From an uncultured Clostridia bacterium (GTDB lineage: Bacteria > Bacillota > Clostridia > RUG12999), in contig CAKVOK010000001.1 in NCBI GenBank assembly GCA_934792465.1, forward strand, positions 51,035 through 115,034: a stretch of 64,000 nucleotides of DNA, given 5' to 3'. Under the pieces are notes generated by a model. That model saw nothing but the letters and a program-made list of their open reading frames with translations, was not told where the DNA came from and searched no databases. Positions 1-8,983 of this stretch are shown here, piece after piece. Position 1 is the stretch's first letter. Each line of letters starts with the position of its first letter. The position numbers and the translations under genes were made by a program.

Positions 1-995
1 AATTCAATAGCTTGTATAATATCGTGCCGTGATTCCGTTGAGTTCGGAACTACCTTAAATCCCAGTCTTTCGTATATATTGGCAGCGAAAATTGCTCCCT
101 TGAGAGCGGAAGCCACTACCGTGGGCGACATGAAAAAGCCCTGATACAGCGACTGCATAAGACCGAGATTTGCACCGACTTCTCTGCCCAGACCGGGGGC
201 GGAAAGCCGGTATGCGCAGCGTTCAATGTATTCTTCTTTTCCGCATATATATCCGCCTATGGGCGCAAGTCCTCCGCCGGGATTTTTTATAAGGGAACCC
301 ACTACCATATCAGCACCGACGTCGGACGGCTCTATGGTTTCCGTAAATTCGCCGTAGCAATTGTCAACCATGCATATAACATCCGGTTTTATGCCTTTGA
401 CGAATTTAATAAGTTCGCCTATTTTTTGCACGGAAAATGTTTCTCTTGTCTGATACCCCTTGGAACGCTGTATCGCAACAAGCTTTGTTTTTTCGTTTAT
501 CGCTTTTTTTATATTGCCATAGTCGAATTTATCTCCGGGCAGCAAATCCACTTGGCGGTACGAAACGCCGTATTCCTTTAAAGAACCTGCGGAATTGCGT
601 ATGCCGATTACTTCTTCGAGAGTATCGTAAGGGCCGCCGGCAGGGGAGAGCATCTCATCTCCCGGAAGCAGATTCGCCCCGAGTGCCAGCGCCAATGCAT
701 GAGTTCCGCACGTTATCTGCGGACGTACAAGCGCAGCTTCTGTATGGAACGTATCGGCATATACACATTCGAGAGTATCACGGCCTATGTCGTTGTAGCC
801 GTATCCGGTTGTCATTGCGAAGTGGGCCGGATTTACTCTGTTTTTGTGCATTGCGTGTATTACTTTCATCTGGTTAAAATCTGCGGTTTCGTCAATTTTT
901 TCGAAACGCAGCTTTAGTTCTTCTATGATTTTTGCTCCGAAATCGTATACTTTTTCGCAGATTCCGAGCTGTTTATATATATCTTTTGTGTTCAT
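1..995 (-). CDS. Methionine gamma-lyase / aluminium-resistance family PLP enzyme (3' end cut)
   Basis: The reading frame is open from an ATG at 995 to the window edge, about 331 residues without a stop, so the C-terminus is missing. The start has CCTCGGAGG six bases upstream. Residues such as HAMHKNRV, TTGYGYND, GTHALALALGANLLPGDE and MVDNCYGEF match the Met_gamma_lyase family of fold-type I PLP enzymes, and the Lys in GSLIKNPGGG is the likely PLP lysine. Members are annotated as cystathionine/methionine lyase-like or aluminium-resistance proteins; the physiological substrate is not settled. It lies downstream of valS on the same strand, about 97 bases away with a possible terminator between. 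Family assignment is firm, substrate unknown. Confidence 0.9.
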   Translation of the reverse strand, partial: MNTKDIYKQLGICEKVYDFGAKIIEELKLRFEKIDETADFNQMKVIHAMHKNRVNPAHFAMTTGYGYNDIGRDTLECVYADTFHTEAALVRPQITCGTHALALALGANLLPGDEMLSPAGGPYDTLEEVIGIRNSAGSLKEYGVSYRQVDLLPGDKFDYGNIKKAINEKTKLVAIQRSKGYQTRETFSVQKIGELIKFVKGIKPDVICMVDNCYGEFTETIEPSDVGADMVVGSLIKNPGGGLAPIGGYICGKEEYIERCAYRLSAPGLGREVGANLGLMQSLYQGFFMSPTVVASALKGAIFAANIYERLGFKVVPNSTESRHDIIQAIE

Positions 996-1039
996 GTTTT
1001 TCCTCCGAGGATTTTACTTGAGGTGTTAATGCCTAAAAA

Positions 1040-1086
1040 ACACCGAAAGGACGGCAATCATGAAATATAATTACCGACCTTTTCAA
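1040..1086 (-). terminator. possible terminator after valS
   Basis: Read on the minus strand, an imperfect stem (AAAGG-CGG-AAT against ATTGCCG-CCTTT) follows the valS stop and is followed by a T-rich stretch. Pairing has mismatches, so this is only a candidate. Confidence 0.35.
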
Positions 1087-1091
1087 TAAAA

Positions 1092-3704
1092 TCAGTTAAA
1101 TTTTATTAAGTTTTCTTCAACCTTAGCAAGCATGGATTTGTAGTTTTCAAGCTTTGCTTTTTCCTGCTCAACAACGTTGGCGGGAGCTTTGCTTACAAAA
1201 CCGGCATTGTTAAGCTTGCCTTCGCCTCTTTTTATCTCCGAAAGAAGTCTGGTTTTTTCTTTTTCAAGTCTTTCTTTTTCCTCTTTCATATCAACAAGCT
1301 CGTCCATAGGTATCGCAATCTCCGCACCGTCGCTTATAACGGTAAGCGCTCCGTTTTCCGGCAAAGTATCGGTTATTATAACTTCCGAAGCGGAAGCCAG
1401 CTTTTCAAAGAATATTTTTCCGTTTTCAAATACGTCCGCCTGCTCTGCCTTGATGTAGAGTTTCGCTTTCTTGGACGGCGGTACGTTCTTTTCCGCACGT
1501 GCGTTTCGTATTGCCTTTATTGCGCTCATTATGATTTCTGTTTCTGCGGCTTCTTTCGCATAGTTGAACTTGCCGCCCTCGGGGTATTTCGCAAGCATTA
1601 TCGTTTCGCCGTCATGCGGCAGGCTCTGCCAGATTTCTTCCGTGATGAAAGGCATAAACGGATGAAGCAGTTCAAGCACTCTCGAAAGCACGTATGCAAG
1701 AACTCTGCCCGCAGTTTCCTTTTCATCGCCGAAAAGACGGGGCTTGCATAATTCGATGTACCAGTCGCAGTATTTGTCCCAAATAAAATCATATAATTTT
1801 GATACGGCTATTCCGAGTTCGAATTTATCAAGGTTTTCACGAACTTCTTTTGCCAACTCGCTCAAATTGGTGAGAATCCACTTGTCGGCAGCGGAAAGTT
1901 TGCTTTCTTCCGGCAGAGCCGTGTCCTCGCGTTCTATGTTCATGAGTACGAATCTTGCGGCATTCCAGAGTTTGTTTGCGAAGTTTCGGCTTGCCTTTAC
2001 ACGTTCGTCGTAATAACGCATATCGTTGCCGGGTGAGTTCCCGGTTGCGAGAGTGAATCTCAATGCGTCCGCACCGTATTCTTTTACGACTTCGAGAGGG
2101 TCTATTCCGTTGCCGAGAGATTTAGACATTTTTCTGCCCTGCGAATCTCTGACAAGACCGTGTATGAATACGTATTTGAAAGGCTCTTTGCACATATGCT
2201 CCATACCGGAGAATATCATACGTGCAACCCAGAAGAATATTATATCATATCCCGTAACAAGAACGCTTGTCGGATAGAAATATTCGAGGTCACGAGTTTT
2301 TTCGGGCCAGCCGAGCGTTGAGAACGGCCAAAGAGCACTGCTGAACCACGTATCGAGAACGTCTTCTTCCTGATGAACCTTGCCGCCGCATTTCGGGCAT
2401 TTCGTTATATCTTCTTTGGAAACCGTCATTTCGCCGCATTCATCGCAGTAGAACGCCGGTATTCTGTGACCCCACCAAAGCTGACGTGAAATACACCAGT
2501 CGAGAACGTTTTCCATCCAGTTGAGATAAGTTTTTGAAAATCTGTCCGGAATAAATTTGACGTCGCCGTCTTTTACAACACGTATAGCTTCTTTTGCTAG
2601 AGGTTTCATCTTAACAAACCACTGGTCGGATGTCATAGGCTCAACGGTTGTGCCGCATCTGTAGCACGTGCCCACGTTGTGCTTGTAATCTTCAACTTTG
2701 AGCAGATAACCCTGTTCTTTTAAATCATCAACAACGGCTTTTCTTGCTTCGTATCTGTCCATTCCGCAGTATTTGCCGCCGTTTTTATTGATTGTTGCGT
2801 CGTCGTTCATAATCTTAATCTGTTCGAGATTGTGACGCATGCCGACTTCAAAGTCGTTCGGGTCATGCGCCGGAGTTATTTTAACAACGCCCGTTCCGAA
2901 TTCCGGCTCAACGTATTCGTCGGCGATAACAGGGATTTTTCTGTTCATCAGCGGAAGAATTACGTTTTTGCCTACGAGATTTTTGTATCGCTCATCATCT
3001 GGGTGAACGGCAAGCGCAGTATCGCCCATGAGAGTTTCCGGACGTGTTGTCGCAATCACAACATAATCGTCGCTGTTTTCAATCGGGTATTTGATGTGCC
3101 AGAAAGCACCGTCCTGTTCTTTGTATTCAACCTCGGCATCGGAAAGTGCCGTAGTACATTTCGGACACCAGTTTATGATTCTGTGACCTTTGTATATAAG
3201 TCCCTTGTTGTAGAGATTTACGAACACTTCTCGAACAGCCTTTGAGCAGCCTTCGTCCATTGTGAAACGCTGACGTGACCAGTCGCAGCTGCATCCGAGT
3301 TTTTTAATCTGAGTGATGATTCTGTTTCCGTAAGTGTTTTTCCAGTCCCATACACGTTCGAGAAATTTATCTCTGCCCAAATCGTAACGTGTGAGACCCT
3401 CGTTCACTCTCAGGCTTTCTTCAACCTTAATCTGTGTTGCAATTCCGGCATGATCTGTTCCCGGAATCCAGAGTGCGGCATATCCGCACATTCTCTTGTA
3501 ACGTATTAAAATATCCTGGAGAGTTTCGTCGAGTGCATGCCCCATATGCAGCTGACCCGTAACGTTCGGAGGAGGAATTACTATAGTAAACGGTTCTTTG
3601 TTTTCGTCGGGTTCGCATTTGAAATATCCGTTTTCCTCCCACTGCTTGTAGAGCTTTTCTTCAAAATCCCCCGGATTGTATACCTTGTTCAGTTCCTTTT
3701 TCAT
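1092..3704 (-). CDS. valS: Valine--tRNA ligase
   Basis: A class I aminoacyl-tRNA synthetase that charges tRNA-Val in the cytoplasm. The 870 residues match the usual ValRS length of about 880. PPPNVTG and HMGHAL (HIGH motif, residues about 44-58) form the ATP site, and KMSKS in GRKMSKSLGNG near residue 520 is the second signature. Zinc-finger-like CxxC pairs (YRCGTT; CDECGE with CPKCGG) are visible, and the C-terminus is a charged coiled coil as expected for ValRS. The start has AAAGGA about 11 bases upstream. It is 19 bases downstream of a small membrane-protein gene and probably shares its promoter. No T-box leader is visible, which is unusual but not rare for valS in Clostridia. Confidence 0.98.
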   Translation of the reverse strand: MKKELNKVYNPGDFEEKLYKQWEENGYFKCEPDENKEPFTIVIPPPNVTGQLHMGHALDETLQDILIRYKRMCGYAALWIPGTDHAGIATQIKVEESLRVNEGLTRYDLGRDKFLERVWDWKNTYGNRIITQIKKLGCSCDWSRQRFTMDEGCSKAVREVFVNLYNKGLIYKGHRIINWCPKCTTALSDAEVEYKEQDGAFWHIKYPIENSDDYVVIATTRPETLMGDTALAVHPDDERYKNLVGKNVILPLMNRKIPVIADEYVEPEFGTGVVKITPAHDPNDFEVGMRHNLEQIKIMNDDATINKNGGKYCGMDRYEARKAVVDDLKEQGYLLKVEDYKHNVGTCYRCGTTVEPMTSDQWFVKMKPLAKEAIRVVKDGDVKFIPDRFSKTYLNWMENVLDWCISRQLWWGHRIPAFYCDECGEMTVSKEDITKCPKCGGKVHQEEDVLDTWFSSALWPFSTLGWPEKTRDLEYFYPTSVLVTGYDIIFFWVARMIFSGMEHMCKEPFKYVFIHGLVRDSQGRKMSKSLGNGIDPLEVVKEYGADALRFTLATGNSPGNDMRYYDERVKASRNFANKLWNAARFVLMNIEREDTALPEESKLSAADKWILTNLSELAKEVRENLDKFELGIAVSKLYDFIWDKYCDWYIELCKPRLFGDEKETAGRVLAYVLSRVLELLHPFMPFITEEIWQSLPHDGETIMLAKYPEGGKFNYAKEAAETEIIMSAIKAIRNARAEKNVPPSKKAKLYIKAEQADVFENGKIFFEKLASASEVIITDTLPENGALTVISDGAEIAIPMDELVDMKEEKERLEKEKTRLLSEIKRGEGKLNNAGFVSKAPANVVEQEKAKLENYKSMLAKVEENLIKFN

Positions 3705-3723
3705 CTGTTTCTGTCCTTTCAGT

Positions 3724-3909
3724 CTATATCAATCTGCCTGTTTTATATAAAATGACCATAGCCGCAGCGGCTAATATAACGCCGATACCGCGTATAAGCA
3801 TAGATTGGTTCGGAGTAATATCGGTTTTGCCTATAAGCTTTGCGACTCGTTCTCCGAAGTATATGACAGCAACTCCCATAAAAGCGGCAATCCATAACAC
3901 ATATGTCAT
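3724..3909 (-). CDS. small two-helix membrane protein
   Basis: A 61-residue protein starting MTYVLWIAAFMGV. Two hydrophobic segments (about residues 4-18 and 38-57) flank a basic loop containing ERVAKLIGKTD. The ATG at 3909 is chosen over a GTG three codons earlier because AGAGGTG sits just before it. It is the first gene after a strong promoter and leads valS by 19 bases. I do not recognise the family. Its position, good ribosome site and promoter make it likely to be real. Confidence 0.7.
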   Translation of the reverse strand: MTYVLWIAAFMGVAVIYFGERVAKLIGKTDITPNQSMLIRGIGVILAAAAMVILYKTGRLI

Positions 3910-3950
3910 TCTAAGCACCTCTTTTCAGCATATAAATATTCATTATATAT

Positions 3951-3979
3951 ATTATACTATAAATAAGCGGCGTTGTCAA
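3951..3979 (-). promoter_or_regulatory. sigma-A promoter for small membrane gene-valS
   Basis: Minus strand: perfect TTGACA (3974-3979), 17-base spacer, perfect TATAAT (3951-3956), about 40 bases before the start at 3909. Confidence 0.85.
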
Positions 3980-4066
3980 TACAAAAAGAAAATACTTCCT
4001 GTGTATCGGGAATTTATTAGGTGTTTTTTCGCAATAAACCGAGAATTTTTTTGTGTAAAATTACAC

Positions 4067-4095
4067 TTGACATATCTGTGCGGCAGTGATATACT
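4067..4095 (+). promoter_or_regulatory. sigma-A promoter for DMT transporter operon
   Basis: TTGACA at 4067-4072, 17-base spacer, TATACT at 4090-4095 with extended -10 TGA. It lies 40 bases upstream of the ATG at 4136 and diverges from the valS promoter. Confidence 0.85.
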
Positions 4096-4135
4096 AAAGA
4101 TAAGCTTATTAATCGGGAAAAATCAAGGTGGAATT

Positions 4136-5029
4136 ATGGCAAATACTAAACTCAAGGGAAACTTAATATTGCTTATTACGGCGGTGGTCTGGGGCATATC
4201 GTTTGTGTCGCAGCGTTCGGGAATGTCTTACATAAAGCCGTTTACATTCAACGGGATAAGAACTATGCTCGGTGCATTGGTGCTTATTCCGGTGCTTATT
4301 ATTACGGATAGGAAAAAGCCTCTCGGCGAGCCTAAAACAAGGAATAAGAAAACGCTTTTAAAAGCAGGCGTTTTGTGCGGAGTGCTTCTCGGAGCGGCGG
4401 GCACGGTTCAGACATGCGGAATGGTCTATACAAGTGCCGGCAAGGCAGGGTTTATAACAGCACTTTATCTTATTATAGTGCCGATTTTCGGTATATTTTT
4501 GAAGAAGAAAATACGTCCGCTTGTATGGGGCTGCGTAACACTTGCAACAGTGGGAATGTATTTCCTGTGCGTGAACGGCACGCTGAATATAAATAAAGGT
4601 GATTTGATAGTTTTGTGCTGCTCATTCATATTCGCACTGCATATCCTTACGGTAGATAAATATGCCGGTGAGGTTGAGGGCGTAAAGCTTGCATTTTTGC
4701 AGTTTTTCGTTGCGGGACTTTTGAATATTATACTTATGTTTATATTTGACAATCCGGATTTCGGCGCTGTTTGGCAGTGCCGTACAGAAATTTTGTATTC
4801 CGGTATAATGTCGTGCGGTGTCGCATATACATTACAGATTATAGGGCAGAAATATACAGACCCGACGTCTGCATCGCTTATTATGAGTATGGAATCGGTG
4901 TTTTCCGTCCTCGCAGGTTGGGCGCTGCTGCATGAAAATCTGAAACCGAACGAGATTTTCGGCTGCATTCTTGTATTTGCGGCGATTATGCTTGTTCAGT
5001 TGCCGGAAAAGACAGTAAAGGTTAAGTAA
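4136..5029 (+). CDS. EamA/DMT family transporter
   Basis: A 297-residue membrane protein with about ten hydrophobic segments in two EamA halves, typical of the drug/metabolite transporter superfamily. Diagnostic stretches are AVVWGISFVSQRSG in TM1 and SLIMSMESVFSVLAGWALLHE in the second half. The frame is open further upstream, but the ATG at 4136 follows AAGGTGG and lies just after the promoter, so the longer frame is rejected. Substrate cannot be inferred; family members export amino acids and other metabolites. It is followed by an SGNH hydrolase and a kinase-like gene on the same strand. Confidence 0.92.
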   Translation: MANTKLKGNLILLITAVVWGISFVSQRSGMSYIKPFTFNGIRTMLGALVLIPVLIITDRKKPLGEPKTRNKKTLLKAGVLCGVLLGAAGTVQTCGMVYTSAGKAGFITALYLIIVPIFGIFLKKKIRPLVWGCVTLATVGMYFLCVNGTLNINKGDLIVLCCSFIFALHILTVDKYAGEVEGVKLAFLQFFVAGLLNIILMFIFDNPDFGAVWQCRTEILYSGIMSCGVAYTLQIIGQKYTDPTSASLIMSMESVFSVLAGWALLHENLKPNEIFGCILVFAAIMLVQLPEKTVKVK

Positions 5030-5043
5030 AAGGGGAAATATAT

Positions 5044-6102
5044 ATGGATATTACGAAAATAGACCCGAATTTCAGTATAAAAAGAGTATCTGAAGGACTT
5101 GATATAGATTATTACGACGTAAAAGAAACCCCGATTAAGCTTTTCGGAGTGTTCTGTGAAAACAATAAATTTGTAAGGATGCCGGAAAGAGTGGCAAAAA
5201 CGGTTTCCGAGGGCGTTCATTCGCTTTATGATAACACGGCAGGCGGAAGAGTCTGTTTTAAAACGGATTCCAGGTATATTGTACTTGCAGCCAAGATTGT
5301 ATCGGCAGGCAAAATGCCGCATTTTACAACGCTCGGAAGCGCAGGTTTTGATTTGTACATAAAAGACGATTATTTCGGAGCATTTATGCCGGATTACAAT
5401 GTTGACGGAGCGTATAACTGCGTGCTGGATTTCGGATTTGAAGGAATGAGAGAAATAACGATTAATTTTCCTCTGTACAGCAGCGTGTCGGATGTATATG
5501 TAGGCGTAACCGCAGGGGCAAGAGTAGAAGAATATTACCCGTATAAAAAAATTCTGCCGATAGTGTATTACGGCTCGTCGATTACTCAAGGCGGATGTGC
5601 TTCAAGGCCGGGAAACAGCTATCAGGCGGAGATATGCAGAAGAACAGGTGTTGATTATATAAATCTGGGATTTTCGGGGAACGCAAAAGGCGAACAGGAG
5701 ATGGCGGATTATATAGCCGACCTCAATATGAGCATATTTGTTATGGATTACGACCATAATACACCGAATGTGGAACATCTTAAAAATACGCATGAGAAAT
5801 TCTTTAAGACAATACGTAAAAAGAATAAGGATTTGCCTGTGATATTCGTTACAAAACCGGATTTCAAAGGCGTCGGCGACAGCTTGCGCCGTGACGTCAT
5901 TTATACAACGTACAGAAACGCATTGCTCACAGGAGATGAAAATGTGGCATTCATTGACGGAAGCACATTTTTCAGCGGTGACAAAAGAAGCTTTTGTACC
6001 GTGGATAATTGCCACCCGAACGATATGGGATTTTATCAAATGGCATGTTCGATAGGCGAGGTTGTGGAAAAATTGCTGAAATACGGCAATTACGTTAAAT
6101 AA
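5044..6102 (+). CDS. two-domain SGNH/GDSL hydrolase with GxDLY N-domain
   Basis: 352 residues. The N-terminal half carries the beta-sandwich signature GFDLYIKDD (GxDLY domain, about residues 100-108). The C-terminal half is an SGNH hydrolase: block I YYGSSITQGG (nucleophile Ser near residue 178), block II with LGFSGN, and block V DNCHPNDMGF with the catalytic Asp and His. Members are esterases or deacylases on glycans or secondary metabolites; no signal peptide is visible, so it is probably cytoplasmic. It begins 14 bases after the DMT transporter, after AAGGGG, so it is co-transcribed. Substrate unknown. Confidence 0.9.
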   Translation: MDITKIDPNFSIKRVSEGLDIDYYDVKETPIKLFGVFCENNKFVRMPERVAKTVSEGVHSLYDNTAGGRVCFKTDSRYIVLAAKIVSAGKMPHFTTLGSAGFDLYIKDDYFGAFMPDYNVDGAYNCVLDFGFEGMREITINFPLYSSVSDVYVGVTAGARVEEYYPYKKILPIVYYGSSITQGGCASRPGNSYQAEICRRTGVDYINLGFSGNAKGEQEMADYIADLNMSIFVMDYDHNTPNVEHLKNTHEKFFKTIRKKNKDLPVIFVTKPDFKGVGDSLRRDVIYTTYRNALLTGDENVAFIDGSTFFSGDKRSFCTVDNCHPNDMGFYQMACSIGEVVEKLLKYGNYVK

Positions 6103-6108
6103 TATTTG

Positions 6109-6136
6109 TGCCGCATATACGGCGGCGGAATGGAGT
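6109..6136 (+). repeat. hairpin-RBS element, copy 1
   Basis: GCCGCATATACGGC can fold and is followed directly by GGCGGAATGGAG, the ribosome site of the next gene. Similar copies are at 19113, 26256, 39930 and 51118. Confidence 0.55.
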
Positions 6137-6141
6137 GAAAT

Positions 6142-6753
6142 ATGAGTAAAATAATAACAATAAGCAGACAGTTCGGAAGCGGCGGCGGTGAAATAGGCAA
6201 AAAACTTGCCACAGACCTTAATATTCCGTTTTATGATAAAAGTATAATAAATATTGCAGCAAAGGACAGCGGATTCAGCGAGGATATTTTGGAATATTCC
6301 GAGGAAATGCCTATAAACAGCCTGCTGTATTCGATTGCTACGGGAAACGGAATCGGCGGAATCGGTTTGACGGGTCTGCCTCTCGGTGACAAACTGTTTC
6401 TTGCGCAGTTTGACGCAATAAAAAAAATTGCGGCGGAAGGACCGTGCGTACTTATAGGAAGATGTGCGGACTATGTTTTGAATGATATGGATAATGTTAT
6501 AAATATATTTATTCATGCAGATATAGATAAGCGAATTGAGCGTATTTCAAAAACACACTCGCTTAGTGCAGAGGAGGCAAAAAAGAAAATTGATAAGGTA
6601 GATAAGCGCAGAGCCGCTTATTACTATCATTATACGCTCGAAAAGTGGGGAACCGTGACAAGATACGACTTGTGTATAAACAGTTCAACGCTTGGTGTGG
6701 AAAAGACAGCGGCGGCAATAAAGCATTTTATTGACGCTTGCGAAAAAAATTAA
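6142..6753 (+). CDS. cytidylate kinase-like family protein
   Basis: 203 residues, a P-loop NMP-kinase-like protein of the Cytidylate_kin2 family. It begins with ISRQFGSGGGEIGKKLA, a Walker A-like loop with the family's usual GSGGGEIG. LIGRCADYVL and later KRRAAYYYHYT are also family features. True CMP kinase (cmk) differs, and the in vivo substrate of this family is not established. It is the last gene of the plus-strand group that starts at 4136 and is followed by a terminator. Confidence 0.88.
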   Translation: MSKIITISRQFGSGGGEIGKKLATDLNIPFYDKSIINIAAKDSGFSEDILEYSEEMPINSLLYSIATGNGIGGIGLTGLPLGDKLFLAQFDAIKKIAAEGPCVLIGRCADYVLNDMDNVINIFIHADIDKRIERISKTHSLSAEEAKKKIDKVDKRRAAYYYHYTLEKWGTVTRYDLCINSSTLGVEKTAAAIKHFIDACEKN

Positions 6754-6909
6754 ATATGTGAAATTGCATTTTTTCAATGTAACACTAAAAACTTGTAATT
6801 TATTATGAAGAAAATATACGCTATACATTATTAATTTATTTGGTTTAATTTAGTTTGGCAAAACAGCATTCAATAGTGCATAATTACTATGATTGCGTGA
6901 CAAAAAAAG

Positions 6910-6953
6910 GCGGTGGCGGCAAATTTATTTCAGTTTGCCGTCACCGCTTTTTT
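6910..6953. terminator. bidirectional terminator
   Basis: A 14-bp stem (6910-6923 with 6934-6947, one G-T pair) with a 10-base loop. It has T-runs on both strands, serving the kinase-like gene (+) and the accessory operon (-). The stop codon of the S26 peptidase gene lies inside the stem. Confidence 0.88.
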
Positions 6954-7378
6954 TGCTTTGGAAAAATAATGCCGCTTTTCAACCCTTTTATTATATGAAT
7001 AAATCTTCGCCGGATATAATCCCGACATATTTTTTTGCTGTATTTTATATATGCTTCGTCGGTACAGCTTATGAGCTTTCCGTTGCGGTAAAAGCCGGCA
7101 AGAACACCTATAATATCACTGTCTTTTATGTCACATTCAAGGTGTACTCTGTTGTCACCGCATATAACGTACCCGTTTTTGGCAATCCTTATGATTCTGT
7201 GCATTGTATAATGTCCGTTGCGCTTGTATACGGGTATGTCATATTTTTTTAGCGGAAATTTCGGCGGTACTATTATAACGCTGTCACGTCCTTCAATCAG
7301 CATGGGGTTCATGCTGTCGCCCTGCGTTTTCGTTATGTATATTCCGTTTTCCTTTAATGCCTGTTCGATTCCTTTCAT
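6941..7378 (-). CDS. SipW-like S24/S26 family peptidase
   Basis: 145 residues. TQGDSMNPML holds the likely nucleophile Ser22. MHRII (His60) lies where SipW/ER-type signal peptidases carry the general-base His, and ICGDNR (Asp75) is the conserved third motif. There is no N-terminal membrane anchor, unlike normal type I signal peptidases. Soluble proteins of this kind are common beside HPr-kinase-like genes in Clostridia, in clusters suspected of making or processing peptides. Start: the ATG at 7378 overlaps the stop of the kinase gene; an upstream in-frame extension lies wholly inside that gene. A role in cleaving the 55-residue peptide or another operon product is inference. Confidence 0.8.
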   Translation of the reverse strand: MKGIEQALKENGIYITKTQGDSMNPMLIEGRDSVIIVPPKFPLKKYDIPVYKRNGHYTMHRIIRIAKNGYVICGDNRVHLECDIKDSDIIGVLAGFYRNGKLISCTDEAYIKYSKKICRDYIRRRFIHIIKGLKSGIIFPKQKKR

Positions 7379-8064
7379 ATTCCGATTACCTCGTATGCGG
7401 TTTTTGCCGCCGATATATCTGTATTGCATTTTATCAGATAAAATTCGGATTGCTCCGCTAAAATATTGATAAGGTCAAAAAGCTTCTGGATGCTTTTGTT
7501 TTTCGGAATGTAAATCTGATTAATCAAACGCTTGAATATATGTGCCTTTTCAAGAGGAATACACTCGTTTTCCGTGCTGCGCTCGATAAAGCATATTTTC
7601 CGAAGCTTCGTTTTTGCGTTAACCTGTAGGCCCTCTTTTCCTGCCCAGGGCGTGCCGAACGCATATGCACAGCCGCCGATTATCCGTATCAAAGGTTTGT
7701 CGCCGTTGATTACTCTTATTTCGCTGCCCAAAAGCTGCTGCCATAATCGCACATGTGTGCTTTTGCCGACGCCGCTTTTTGCGAGAAATGCCGTTCCGCA
7801 GCCGTGTACGTCTATTACTGCGCCGTGCATCAGAAATCCGTCGAAATCCAAAATGCTTTCGGCAATTTTTCTGTATACGGCAAGGCTTTCGAGATACGCT
7901 GCCGAATATTTGTTTTCCGTATCTTCGGCATATATTTCTTGCTCGGAAACAGTGGCATCGATTGAAAAATTCGGCTCGGCAGCCGTATATTCTCTGCACA
8001 ATTCGGCGAGATAAGCATATTTGTTCTCGATTTTTATATTAATATCGGCAAGTCGAATAATCAT
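7375..8064 (-). CDS. HPr kinase-like (HprK-related) ATPase
   Basis: 229 residues. FLAKSGVGKSTHVRLW (about 93-108) is a Walker A of the HprK/PEP-carboxykinase type, preceded by MHGAVIDV and followed by INGDKP and FGTPWAGK, all typical of small HprK-related proteins rather than of true HPr kinase (about 310 residues with an N-terminal domain). The end, LIKCNTDISAA, also fits. Relatives in lasso-peptide clusters phosphorylate precursor peptides; others are uncharacterised. It overlaps both neighbours by ATGA, indicating translational coupling with the membrane protein upstream and the S26 peptidase downstream. Confidence 0.85.
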   Translation of the reverse strand: MIIRLADINIKIENKYAYLAELCREYTAAEPNFSIDATVSEQEIYAEDTENKYSAAYLESLAVYRKIAESILDFDGFLMHGAVIDVHGCGTAFLAKSGVGKSTHVRLWQQLLGSEIRVINGDKPLIRIIGGCAYAFGTPWAGKEGLQVNAKTKLRKICFIERSTENECIPLEKAHIFKRLINQIYIPKNKSIQKLFDLINILAEQSEFYLIKCNTDISAAKTAYEVIGI

Positions 8065-8516
8065 TCATCTTCAAGCTCCTCTGTTTTAGGGCGCAGCAGA
8101 TATACCGCAAGCATGGGAAATGACAGCAGTACACCGCTCAAAAGCGCAGCAAGGGGCTTGTATACACCGCATATGGCGAAAAGCTTAAAAGGCAGAAACA
8201 TATATGTATATACAGGTTCTGTTTTGAAAAAAGCAAGTATAAACGCCGTAATTGTCATAAATGCAAGCGGAAAACCGGCATGCATAAAATATTTTTTTGC
8301 CGACAATTCCCCGGAACGGATAAATTCTTCAAAGAGTGTTTTGCGACAGTGAAGAAAATAAAATATGCATATCAAAACCGTAAATATAAGAGCGGCTGCA
8401 AACCCCCATAGCTTTTCACTGAAAATTTCTATGCTTTGTATTATCATTGCGGCAGCAAGCGAAAGAATCATTTCGCCTGCGAAAAGCTCGGCGAATTTGT
8501 TTAATAAAAACCTCAA
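8061..8516 (-). CDS. four-helix membrane protein of accessory operon
   Basis: About 151 residues with four hydrophobic segments (near 16-32, 39-56, 82-100 and 115-140) and an acidic tail TEELEDE. I do not recognise the family. Start: GGAGG lies at the end of the upstream gene. A TTG at 8525 is too close to it, so the TTG at 8516 (MRFLLNKFAE) with nine-base spacing is preferred; both are possible. The stop overlaps the ATG of the HprK-like gene. It could be a transporter-like or anchoring partner of the kinase and peptidase, but nothing in the sequence proves it. Confidence 0.65.
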   Translation of the reverse strand: MRFLLNKFAELFAGEMILSLAAAMIIQSIEIFSEKLWGFAAALIFTVLICIFYFLHCRKTLFEEFIRSGELSAKKYFMHAGFPLAFMTITAFILAFFKTEPVYTYMFLPFKLFAICGVYKPLAALLSGVLLSFPMLAVYLLRPKTEELEDE

Positions 8517-8521
8517 AAAAA

Positions 8522-8962
8522 TCAACCTCCGTTATTTATCAAAACCGCTTTTGCCGTATCGTCCCAGTCTACCTGCATATTAAATGCCTCGGAAACCGCA
8601 CGGACAGGAACGAGAGTTCTGCCGTCTGTCACGAAAGGCTCGCTGTCGAGAGGGACTTTTGTTTCGCTTCCGGCTTTGAAATCCTTTATGATTATTGCAG
8701 GCTTGCCTATTTGCATTAATATGAATTTTGAATCTTTGGAAGCAAGAATCATTTGTGTGTCCTCTATCCATTCGACTTTTGCACCGAGTTCTTCAAATAT
8801 TTTGCGCATGGGAACCATGGTTCTGTCGTTTACTGTCTGCGGCGGCACATCAAACTCGATTTGCTTTCCGTTTATAAGCACGGATATGTTTTCTTCTGCC
8901 GCAGCATTATGGGGAAATATGAGCATAGTTGCACAAAGTGTTATATATATTAATTTTTTCAT
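8522..8962 (-). CDS. secreted stalk-domain (copper amine oxidase N-like) protein
   Basis: 146 residues. The signal peptide MKKLIYITLCATMLIFPHNAAA ends near residue 22. The rest is a single copper-amine-oxidase-like N-terminal (stalk) domain: VLINGKQIEFDVPPQ, RTMVPMRKIFEELGAKVEW and a second half GRTLVPVRAVSEAFNMQVDWD. This domain is non-catalytic and common in secreted Clostridia proteins. The ATG at 8962 follows CGGAGA. It lies between the small peptide and the membrane protein of the accessory operon. Probably an exported, cell-surface-associated protein. Confidence 0.85.
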   Translation of the reverse strand: MKKLIYITLCATMLIFPHNAAAEENISVLINGKQIEFDVPPQTVNDRTMVPMRKIFEELGAKVEWIEDTQMILASKDSKFILMQIGKPAIIIKDFKAGSETKVPLDSEPFVTDGRTLVPVRAVSEAFNMQVDWDDTAKAVLINNGG

Positions 8963-8983
8963 AGTTTTCTCCGTTATAAGGGT

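Noticed and set aside
437..1029. Plus-strand frames near the left edge
   Set aside because: They lie opposite the well-conserved PLP-enzyme frame on the minus strand, which is open from 995 to the edge.
3705..4135. T-box leader for valS
   Set aside because: The upstream region holds only a small gene and a promoter; no T-box sequence (AGGGTGGNACCGCG-like) is present.
3752..4135. N-terminal extension of the DMT transporter
   Set aside because: The frame is open, but the promoter and ribosome site lie inside it, so the ATG at 4136 is the start.
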